From DATHSY01 sp046729855 (lineage in GTDB: Bacteria > Actinomycetota > UBA4738 > HRBIN12), in NCBI GenBank assembly GCA_046729855.1, contig JBKPHM010000047.1, forward strand, positions 62,001 through 126,000: 64,000 bases of DNA, given 5' to 3'. Below the pieces are notes generated by a model. The model made no database searches, was not told the origin of the DNA, and saw only the letters and a list, made by a program, of their open reading frames with translations. The position numbers were made by a program, and so were the translations under genes. Each line of letters begins with the position of its first letter. Positions within the stretch are counted from its first letter, which is position 1. Positions 58,134-64,000 of the stretch are shown piece after piece.

Positions 58134-59318
58134 GTGACCCACCAGATCACGCTCATTCCCGGGGACGGGATCGGTCCGGAGATCGCCGAGGCGACGCTGC
58201 GCGTCATCGAGGCGACCGGCGTCCGGATCGAGTGGGTCGTCGAGGACGCGGGGGTGACCACCCTCGAACGCGAGGGGACGGTCCTACCCGATCGCGTGCT
58301 CGAGTCGGTCCGGCGAACGCGCGTCGCGCTGAAGGGGCCGATCACGACCCCCGTCGGCACGGGGTTCCGAAGCGTGAACGTGACGCTGCGGCACGAGCTC
58401 GACCTGTTCGCCGCGGTTCGGCCGTCCCGCACGCTGCCGGGCGTCGCGACCAGATACAAGGACATCGACCTCGTCGTGATCCGGGAGAACACCGAGGACC
58501 TGTACGCGGGGATCGAGTTCGAGGCGGGAACTCCCGAGACCCTCGAGCTTCTGGAGGAACTGCACAGCCTGACCGGCGCCGACGTCCCCCACGACGCGGG
58601 CATCACGGTCAAGCCGATCTCCGTGACCGGCGCGCGCAGGATCGTCCGCTTCGCCTTCGAGTTCGCGAGGGCGAACGGACGGCGCCAGGTCACCCTCGGG
58701 CACAAGGCCAACATCATGTGGTTCTCGGACGGGCTGTTCCTGAACGTCGCGCTCGACGAGGCGTCGGCGTTCAGCGACGTCGTCTTCGAGGAGATGCAGA
58801 TCGACCAGCTGTCGATGCGGCTGACGCACGACCCGGAGACGTTCGACGTGCTGCTACTGCCGAACCTCTACGGGGACATCCTGTCCGACCTGTGCGCCGG
58901 GCTCGTCGGCGGCCTCGGGCTCGCCGCGGGTGCGAACCTTGGATGGGAGTACGCCGTGTTCGAGCCGGTCCACGGCAGCGCGCCGGACATCGCGGGGCGC
59001 GGCAGCGCGAACCCGCTCGCGATGATCCTGTCGGCGCAGATGATGCTCGTTCACCTGCACGAGACGGACGCGGCGGCGGCGCTCGGGCGGGCCGTGGACG
59101 AGGTCCTGACGACGGGACGGCCCCGCACCCCTGATCTCGGCGGGACGGCGTCGACGGACGAGGTCGCGGGCGCGGTTGCGGAGGCCTGCGCCGCCCTGGT
59201 CCGGGGGACTGGTCGCCGGGACGCGGTCGCGCTACAACATCAGGGAGGCAGCTTGACGGCTTTGAGGAGGGAGTGGCATGACGGCGAAGATCGGCGACCG
59301 AATCGTGGTGGAGTCTGA
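58134..59318 (+). CDS. Isocitrate dehydrogenase, NAD-type signature
   Basis: A 394-residue beta-decarboxylating dehydrogenase. The substrate site has Arg79-Ser80-x-Asn82 as in isocitrate enzymes, not the isopropylmalate pattern. The cofactor pocket reads HGSAPDIAG with Asp285-Ile286, the NAD-type pair. About 30 residues beyond the normal end form an odd tail that overlaps the DUF1918 gene by 41 nt; the ancestral stop may have been lost. Homoisocitrate or tartrate-type activity cannot be excluded. A second, NADP-type paralogue is at 61256-62338. Confidence 0.87.
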   Translation: MTHQITLIPGDGIGPEIAEATLRVIEATGVRIEWVVEDAGVTTLEREGTVLPDRVLESVRRTRVALKGPITTPVGTGFRSVNVTLRHELDLFAAVRPSRTLPGVATRYKDIDLVVIRENTEDLYAGIEFEAGTPETLELLEELHSLTGADVPHDAGITVKPISVTGARRIVRFAFEFARANGRRQVTLGHKANIMWFSDGLFLNVALDEASAFSDVVFEEMQIDQLSMRLTHDPETFDVLLLPNLYGDILSDLCAGLVGGLGLAAGANLGWEYAVFEPVHGSAPDIAGRGSANPLAMILSAQMMLVHLHETDAAAALGRAVDEVLTTGRPRTPDLGGTASTDEVAGAVAEACAALVRGTGRRDAVALQHQGGSLTALRREWHDGEDRRPNRGGV

Positions 59319-59490
59319 GAGCGTTGGCCAGCCCACCCGGGAGGGCGAGATCCTCGAGGTGATCTCTGGCCAGGTCGGGGTCCGGTACCGCGTCCGCTGG
59401 ATGGACGGGCACGATTCGATCTTCACGCCGAGCGGCGGGAGCGCCCGGATCGTTCCGACGACCTCCGGCAGGCGCGGCCGCACGAGCTAG
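59278..59490 (+). CDS. DUF1918 small protein
   Basis: A 70-residue protein with an SH3-like fold: GDRIVVESESVGQPTREGEI, VRYRVRWMDGHDSIFTPSG. DUF1918 proteins are typical of actinobacteria and of unknown function. ATG 59278 is preceded by AGGAGGG with 6 nt spacing, strong enough to accept the 41-nt overlap with the isocitrate dehydrogenase frame. Confidence 0.88.
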   Translation: MTAKIGDRIVVESESVGQPTREGEILEVISGQVGVRYRVRWMDGHDSIFTPSGGSARIVPTTSGRRGRTS

Positions 59491-59543
59491 CAGCCCGGTA
59501 CATCGCCCGAACCCGGAGCCCGACCGGGCCCCACGGGGAGCTG

Positions 59544-59705
59544 TCAGCAGCCCGGTTCGCCGTGGTGCCCGCAGCACCCCCGGGTCAGGGCCCGGGCACG
59601 GTTCCGGATCGTCAGGCGCACCTTCGTCGCGAGGGGGGCGTCGTACTCGCGCCAGTTCGTGAAGAACCATGCCACGCGGTGCCCGATGCCATCGCGGCCG
59701 CTCAC
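59544..59705 (-). CDS. 53-residue Cys-rich small protein with CCG(x)2GEPGC tail
   Basis: Small gene in an otherwise empty 278-bp gap. It starts at GTG 59705, 6 nt behind a minus-strand TAGTAT, and ends at TGA 59544. The first 40 residues are basic and amphipathic (HRVAWFFTNWREYDAP, KVRLTIRNRARAL), and the end reads GCCGHHGEPGC, three cysteines and two histidines in eleven residues, likely a metal or redox site. I recall similar short tails in actinobacterial hypothetical proteins but cannot confirm it. No function assigned. Confidence 0.65.
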   Translation of the reverse strand: MSGRDGIGHRVAWFFTNWREYDAPLATKVRLTIRNRARALTRGCCGHHGEPGC

Positions 59706-59711
59706 CGTCCG

Positions 59712-59717
59712 ATACTA
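59712..59717 (-). promoter_or_regulatory. -10 box of the small Cys-rich gene
   Basis: Minus-strand TAGTAT, 6 nt before GTG 59705. Confidence 0.5.
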
Positions 59718-59768
59718 CGGCGCCCGGGTCCGACCGATGGCCCCGCGGCGTGCCACACTCCACGCGCC

Positions 59769-60362
59769 ATGCGCCCCGAGATCCTTTCGACCGCTCGCCC
59801 GTCCGCACTCCGGTTGTGGAGCTTCGTCGGCCTGACCGTCGGGGGAACGCTCCTGGCCGTCGGGGCGCTCATGCCGTGGGCGTCCATCCCGCCGTTCGAC
59901 GCGACGACGACGAACGGGATCGACGTCTGGGAGGGCTGGCTCGCGCTCGTCGCCGGCGTCGCCGCGCTCGTCGGCATGCTCGCGATGCGGCTGGCGACGT
60001 CGACTGGCATCCGGACCGCGATCGCCGTGGTCGTGATGGCCGGCGCGCTCGCGGCGGCGGTCGCCGCGGCCGCCGACGCCACCTTCGCGAAGGACCGCTT
60101 CTCGGGAGCGGACCAGCGCGATCGCCTCGCGCGGCAGATCGCGGCCCAGACCGGCGCCCCGTACGAGCAGGTCCGGGACCTGCTCGAGCGCGAGCACGAC
60201 GCGAGGTTCCCCGTCGAGGCTCGTCCCGCGATCTGGCTGGCGGTCGCGGGCGGCGTCATCGCGGGCGGCGGCGCGGCCGTCAGCGCGGCGTGGGCGCGCT
60301 CGTCGGCTACAGCGAGCCGAGATCCGCGCACTTTGCCCGGATCCCCTCCGCCGCACCCCTGA
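59769..60362 (+). CDS. Four-TM membrane protein of unknown function
   Basis: A 197-residue protein with four hydrophobic segments: about 15-38 (LWSFVGLTVGGTLLAVGALM), 54-74 (GWLALVAGVAALVGMLAMRL), 82-104 (RTAIAVVVMAGALAAAVAAA) and 152-174. A soluble loop of about 45 residues between TM3 and TM4 is charged (ADQRDRLARQIAAQTGAPYE). I do not recognise the family. Its 3' end overlaps the convergent malate dehydrogenase gene by 56 nt; codon use stays GC-rich in both frames, so its exact end could be read differently. Confidence 0.6.
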   Translation: MRPEILSTARPSALRLWSFVGLTVGGTLLAVGALMPWASIPPFDATTTNGIDVWEGWLALVAGVAALVGMLAMRLATSTGIRTAIAVVVMAGALAAAVAAAADATFAKDRFSGADQRDRLARQIAAQTGAPYEQVRDLLEREHDARFPVEARPAIWLAVAGGVIAGGGAAVSAAWARSSATASRDPRTLPGSPPPHP

Positions 60363-61230
60363 GCGCCCGCAGCTCCTCCTCCGACAGCTCGAGCTCGACG
60401 ATCTCCCCGACGCCATCCGCCGAGAGTCGGGCCGGAACGCCGACGTAGACGCCGTCGATCCCGTACTGGCCCGTGCACCAGGCGCAGACCGGCAGCGCCT
60501 CGTCGGTCCGGCCGGCGATCCCCTCGATCATCTTCGTCGCCGAGGCCGACGGCGCGTAGTACGCGCTCCCTTTCTTGAGCAGCCCGACGATCTCCGCGCC
60601 GGCGTCGCGCGTGCGCGCGTACAGCCGTTCGAGGGTCGCGTCGTCCACGAGCTCCGTGAGCGGCTTGCCAGCGACGGTCGCGTGCCGCGGCAGCGGCACC
60701 ATCGACTCGCCGTGCGACCCGAGCGTCATCGCATCGACGTCGAGCGGGGACACGTCGAGCTCCTCGGCCACGAAGTAACGAAGGCGGGCCGAGTCAAGGA
60801 CGCCCGCCATGCCCATCACACGTCGCTTCGGGAACCCAGCCACCTCGGATGCGAGAAACGTCATCTCGTCGAGCGGGTTCGTCACGACGATCAGGATCGC
60901 GTTCGGCGAGCCCGGCACGATCCGCTCGACGACCTCGCGAACGACTGCGGCGTTCTTGCCCAGCAGGTCCATTCGGCTCATTCCCGGCTGTCGCGCGAAC
61001 CCCGCCGTGATCACGACGACGTCCGAGCCCGCCGTGTCCGCGTAGTCGTTGGTCCCGACGATCGCCGGTTCGTACCCGACGACGGGCGCCGCCTGTCGCA
61101 TGTCGAGTGCCAGGCCATGGGGCAGACCCTCGATGATGTCGATCAGGACGACGTCCGCGAGGCCCCGCTCGAGAATCCGCATCGCGGTCGTCTGTCCGAC
61201 GAAGCCGCTGCCGACGACGGTCACGCGCAT
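60307..61230 (-). CDS. mdh: Malate dehydrogenase, LDH-like type
   Basis: A 307-residue NAD-dependent enzyme converting malate and oxaloacetate. Rossmann motif VVGSGFVGQTTAMRI (5-19) and LIDIIEG with the NAD-type Asp; catalytic ITAGFARQPGMSRMDLL near 75-90 with Arg; VTNPLDEMT; MGMAGVLDSARLRYF near 140; and the active-site His in LGSHGESMVPL near 172. The Arg in the PGMSR loop fits malate rather than lactate. It lies 25 nt behind the NADP-type isocitrate dehydrogenase, one operon. GGGAGGGGG precedes the ATG. Confidence 0.93.
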   Translation of the reverse strand: MRVTVVGSGFVGQTTAMRILERGLADVVLIDIIEGLPHGLALDMRQAAPVVGYEPAIVGTNDYADTAGSDVVVITAGFARQPGMSRMDLLGKNAAVVREVVERIVPGSPNAILIVVTNPLDEMTFLASEVAGFPKRRVMGMAGVLDSARLRYFVAEELDVSPLDVDAMTLGSHGESMVPLPRHATVAGKPLTELVDDATLERLYARTRDAGAEIVGLLKKGSAYYAPSASATKMIEGIAGRTDEALPVCAWCTGQYGIDGVYVGVPARLSADGVGEIVELELSEEELRALRGAAEGIRAKCADLGSL

Positions 61231-61255
61231 CTGGTGCCCCCTCCCGTACCTCGAG

Positions 61256-62338
61256 CTAGGCCTGGAGCTGCTCGATCACGGCGTCGGCGACGCCCGATGT
61301 TCCGACCGCGGTCGGATCGTCGCGGGTCGGCTTCATGTCGTAGGTCACGTCCTTGCCCCCCGCGATCACGGCCGCGATCGCTGCCTCCAGCCGGTCGGCG
61401 GCCTCGGACTCGTTCAGGTGTCGCAGCATCAGGACGCCCGACAGCATCATCGCCATCGGGTTCACCTTGTTCTGGCCCTTGTACTTCGGTGCGCTGCCGT
61501 GCGTGGCCTCGAAGACGGCCGCCTCGTCGCCGATGTTCGCGCCCGGTGCGACGCCGAGCCCGCCGACCAGCCCGGCGCAGAGGTCGGACACGATGTCGCC
61601 GTACAGGTTGGGCAGCACGAGGACGTCGTACTCCTCGGGCCGCTGTACGAGCTGCATCGACAGGTTGTCGACGATCCGATCGTCGAACGCGACGTCGGGA
61701 TACTCCTCGGCGACCTCACGGGCGGTCGCGAGGAACAGGCCGTCGCTGAACTTCATGATGTTCGCCTTGTGGACGGTCGTGACCTTCTTCCGGCCGTTCG
61801 CCCGCGCGTGTTCGAACGCGAAGCGGACGATCCGCCTCGTCGCGGTCACCGAGATCGGTTTGACCGAGATGCCGGCATCGTCGCGGATCCTCTTGCCGGT
61901 CTTGTCGGCGATGAACCCGATCAGCTCCTTGGCCTCGGGCGTGCCCTGCTCGAACTCGATCCCGGCGTAGAGATCCTCCGTGTTCTCACGGACGATCACG
62001 ATGTCGACGTCCTGGTAGCGCGAGCGCACACCCGGGTACCACTTGCAGGGCCGCAGGCACGCGTACAGGTCGAGCTCCTTGCGGAGCGCGACGTTGACGC
62101 TTCGGAAGCCGCTGCCGACCGGCGTGGTGATCGGTCCCTTGATCGCGACCCTCGTCTCCCGGATCGAGTCGAGGACGTGCTGGGGCAACGGCGTGCCGTA
62201 CGTCTCGACGACGTCGGCGCCGGCCTCCTGGATGTCCCACTCGAACTCGACCCCCGTCCCCTCGATGACGCGCCTCGTCGCCTCGGACAGCTCCGGCCCG
62301 ACGCCGTCGCCCGGGATGAAAGTCACTCGGTGCGCCAT
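61256..62338 (-). CDS. icd: Isocitrate dehydrogenase, NADP-type signature
   Basis: A 360-residue beta-decarboxylating dehydrogenase, roughly 60 per cent like the paralogue at 58134 by eye. Substrate site Arg79-Ser80-x-Asn82 (GFRSVNVALR). The cofactor pocket reads ATHGSAPKYKGQ with Lys285-Tyr286, the pair that gives NADP specificity in E. coli Icd (Lys344-Tyr345). It probably makes 2-oxoglutarate and NADPH. Upstream gene of an operon with mdh, divergent from citrate synthase with a 148-bp gap. Confidence 0.92.
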   Translation of the reverse strand: MAHRVTFIPGDGVGPELSEATRRVIEGTGVEFEWDIQEAGADVVETYGTPLPQHVLDSIRETRVAIKGPITTPVGSGFRSVNVALRKELDLYACLRPCKWYPGVRSRYQDVDIVIVRENTEDLYAGIEFEQGTPEAKELIGFIADKTGKRIRDDAGISVKPISVTATRRIVRFAFEHARANGRKKVTTVHKANIMKFSDGLFLATAREVAEEYPDVAFDDRIVDNLSMQLVQRPEEYDVLVLPNLYGDIVSDLCAGLVGGLGVAPGANIGDEAAVFEATHGSAPKYKGQNKVNPMAMMLSGVLMLRHLNESEAADRLEAAIAAVIAGGKDVTYDMKPTRDDPTAVGTSGVADAVIEQLQA

Positions 62339-62402
62339 GGGCTTCCCCCTCGTCTCGGCCCGCGCCCAGGCAGCCTCTCCGGTCCGTGTCGTGCCGGCGC
62401 GG

Positions 62403-62408
62403 TACGCT
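62403..62408 (+). promoter_or_regulatory. Possible -10 box of citrate synthase gene
   Basis: TACGCT in the 148-bp divergent gap; it would give a leader of about 70 nt ending in AGGAGG (62471-62476), unlike the leaderless genes nearby. Confidence 0.3.
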
Positions 62409-62486
62409 GAGATTGTCTCGGAAACCGCCTAGGGGCGACCCGCTGGCCCGGGGCCACAGGCACACGACACAGGAGGCTGACGTCCG

Positions 62487-63599
62487 GTGAAGGGCCTCGA
62501 GGAAGTCATCGCCGCATCGACCAGCCTCTCCGACGTCGACGGCCGCGCCGGACGGCTCTGGTACGTGGGGTATCCGATCCAGGACCTCGCGGACCGCTCC
62601 ACCTTCGAAGAGGTCGTCTACCTGCTCCACAACCTGCGGCTCCCCACCGAGGCGGAGCTCGACGAGCTGAACGAGCGCCTGATCGGCGAGCGGGAGATCT
62701 CGCCGTTCCTGGCGGGGATCATGCCGACGCTCGCGCAGCAGACCTCGCCGATGTCGATGCTCAGGACCAGCGTGTCGGCGGCCTCGGCCTACGACCCCGA
62801 CGGGTGGGACAACAGCCTCGAGGCCAACGAGCGCAAGGCGATGCGACTGATCGCCAAGACGGCCACGCTGATCGCGATGTACCACCGGCTCCGCACCGGT
62901 CAGGAGGTCGTGGTCCCCAACCCCAAGCTGCCGCACGCCGCCAACTTCCTCGCCATGCTCTCGGGGCAGGAGCCGGAGCAGGAGGACGCGGCGGCCCTCG
63001 ATACCACGCTGATCCTGTACGCCGACCACACGATGAATGCCTCCACGTTCACCGCGCGCGTGATCGCCTCCACGCTCGCCGACATGTTCTCGGCGATCAC
63101 GGGCGCGATCGCGGCGCTCAAAGGACCGCTCCACGGCGGCGCCAACGAGGAAGCCATGAAGATGCTCGAGGACATCGGCGACCCCTCCACGGCGGAGGCG
63201 TACGTGAAGGACCGCCTCGCGCGCAAGGAACGGATCATGGGATTTGGGCACCGCGTGTACAAGTCCGAGGACCCGCGCGCGACGGCGCTGCGCCGCCTGT
63301 CGAAGGAGACGGCCGAGCGCAAGGAGGACACACGCTGGTATGAGATCTCGGCCGAGGTCGAGCGCGTCGTCAACGCCGAGAAGGGTCTGCACGCCAACGT
63401 CGACTTCTACGCGGCCAGCGTCTACCGATACCTGGGGATTCCCACGGACCTCATGACGCCGGTGTTCGCGCTGGCGCGGATGTGCGGCTGGACGGCGCAC
63501 GTCCGAGAGCAGTACGCGGACAACCGCTTGATCCGACCCGAGTCCGAGTACGTCGGGCCGCGCGACCAGCGCTACGTCCCGATCGACGAGCGCGGCTGA
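62487..63599 (+). CDS. gltA: Citrate synthase
   Basis: A 370-residue enzyme condensing oxaloacetate and acetyl-CoA. Catalytic residues: His in LYADHTMNASTF near 180, His in KGPLHGGANEEAM near 217, and Asp in ANVDFYAASVYRYLGIP near 306; FGHRVYK near 255 is present. The short length and sequence fit type I/dimeric citrate or 2-methylcitrate synthases of actinobacteria, so methylcitrate activity is possible. GTG 62487 has AGGAGG 10 nt upstream. Confidence 0.93.
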   Translation: MKGLEEVIAASTSLSDVDGRAGRLWYVGYPIQDLADRSTFEEVVYLLHNLRLPTEAELDELNERLIGEREISPFLAGIMPTLAQQTSPMSMLRTSVSAASAYDPDGWDNSLEANERKAMRLIAKTATLIAMYHRLRTGQEVVVPNPKLPHAANFLAMLSGQEPEQEDAAALDTTLILYADHTMNASTFTARVIASTLADMFSAITGAIAALKGPLHGGANEEAMKMLEDIGDPSTAEAYVKDRLARKERIMGFGHRVYKSEDPRATALRRLSKETAERKEDTRWYEISAEVERVVNAEKGLHANVDFYAASVYRYLGIPTDLMTPVFALARMCGWTAHVREQYADNRLIRPESEYVGPRDQRYVPIDERG

Positions 63600-63601
63600 G
63601 A

Positions 63602-64000
63602 TCAGCCCGCCGGTGGTGGTGCCGGCGGGGGCGAGGCGATCGGGAGCCCCGCCGCGCGATCCCACACGCGGTTCAGGTGCTCTTGGACGTACAGCCCGAG
63701 CGCGACCGCGATCACCAGCAGCAGCACGATCGCGATCGCAGGCGACAGCTCCTGCTGGATCTCGACACCCCGCTCCATTGCTACGACGTGGTTCGCGGTG
63801 TTCCAGACGGCGATGAACGGCGGGACGATGATGATCCAGCCGAACAGGACGGCCATCAGCGATCGCACGGGGCTGATCGTCATATCGCCGGTGTACCGCT
63901 GGATCTCCTCGTTCACCTTGTAGTACCAGTACAGCGCGTAGATCCCAAGCGTGATGAACGAGAGCAGCAGCACGACGAGTGGATCGCGCTTCAGATACGA
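63602..64000 (-). CDS. DUF4234-type membrane protein (5' end beyond window)
   Basis: Partial gene, 132 codons seen; the frame stays open through the right window edge (YLKRDPLVV precedes the GTG at 63973), so the start lies outside. DUF4234 signature LLLSFITLGIYALYWYYKVN near the visible start, a second TM around MAVLFGWIIIVPPFIAVW, and a third around SPAIAIVLLLVIAVALGLYV, ending in a Pro-rich tail. Function unknown. Its stop is 2 nt from the citrate synthase stop. Confidence 0.8.
   Translation of the reverse strand, partial: SYLKRDPLVVLLLSFITLGIYALYWYYKVNEEIQRYTGDMTISPVRSLMAVLFGWIIIVPPFIAVWNTANHVVAMERGVEIQQELSPAIAIVLLLVIAVALGLYVQEHLNRVWDRAAGLPIASPPPAPPPAG

Noticed and set aside
1..64000. 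Search for CRISPR arrays, insertion sequences, prophage genes, rRNA and tRNA.
   Set aside because: No regularly spaced repeats, transposase, integrase or phage structural gene, and no RNA gene pattern was recognised by eye; weak or diverged copies could have been missed.

Overview
The window is about 64 kb of very GC-rich, densely packed bacterial DNA with many GTG starts, start/stop overlaps such as ATGA and GTGA, and no rRNA, tRNA, CRISPR array or insertion sequence that I can see. The gene set points to a member of the Actinomycetota, probably a deep-branching or uncultured lineage: an F420:NADPH reductase, a DosR-like response regulator, an acyl-CoA carboxylase epsilon-like peptide, a DUF1918 protein, and about eighteen start codons placed 6 to 9 nt behind a TANNNT-type -10 box (leaderless transcription). 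The phylum is inferred from gene content, not from a marker tree.

Layout. 1-3.7 kb: a cupredoxin/multicopper oxidase cut by the window edge, a receiver-like protein, a frameshifted SRPBCC gene, a DosR-like regulator, a DosR-type palindrome and a DoxX protein. 4-9.5 kb: two tandem AlaDH/PNT-like dehydrogenases, then thioesterase-aconitase. 10.4-16.5 kb: a tightly coupled nurA-herA-mre11-rad50 operon for DNA end processing. 18-29 kb: acyl-CoA metabolism (acyl-CoA dehydrogenase, thiolase, methylmalonyl-CoA epimerase, crotonyl-CoA carboxylase/reductase-like enzyme, propionyl-CoA-type carboxylase beta plus epsilon) mixed with an FtsH-like protease, a Nudix hydrolase and an Fe-S PD-(D/E)XK nuclease. 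30-38 kb: an ECF sigma factor with a membrane partner, a secreted phosphoesterase, and three glycosyltransferases with a sulfotransferase-like gene. 37.5-54 kb: hydroxyacyl-CoA dehydrogenase, an M23 peptidase, a second acyl-CoA dehydrogenase, a cyclase-ATPase-TPR giant, a four-gene cluster of cysteine-less thiolase-like proteins with DUF35 partners, BirA divergent from the biotin carboxylase/BCCP subunit, a histidine-kinase remnant, F420 reductase and methylmalonyl-CoA mutase large subunit. 54.7-63.6 kb: sdhCDAB, NAD-type isocitrate dehydrogenase, malate dehydrogenase, NADP-type isocitrate dehydrogenase and citrate synthase.

Together the genes describe an organism that runs an oxidative TCA cycle (citrate synthase, aconitase, two isocitrate dehydrogenases, succinate dehydrogenase and malate dehydrogenase are all here), oxidises acyl-CoAs, and handles propionyl-CoA through carboxylase, epimerase and mutase. 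The ccr-like gene and hydroxybutyryl-CoA dehydrogenase leave open an ethylmalonyl-CoA type route. Features of most interest: the archaeal-style resection operon, the Cys-less thiolase/DUF35 cluster, the DosR box beside a DosR-like regulator, the NAD/NADP isocitrate dehydrogenase pair, a 45-nt dispersed inverted repeat, and a previously easy-to-miss 53-residue cysteine-rich protein with its own promoter.
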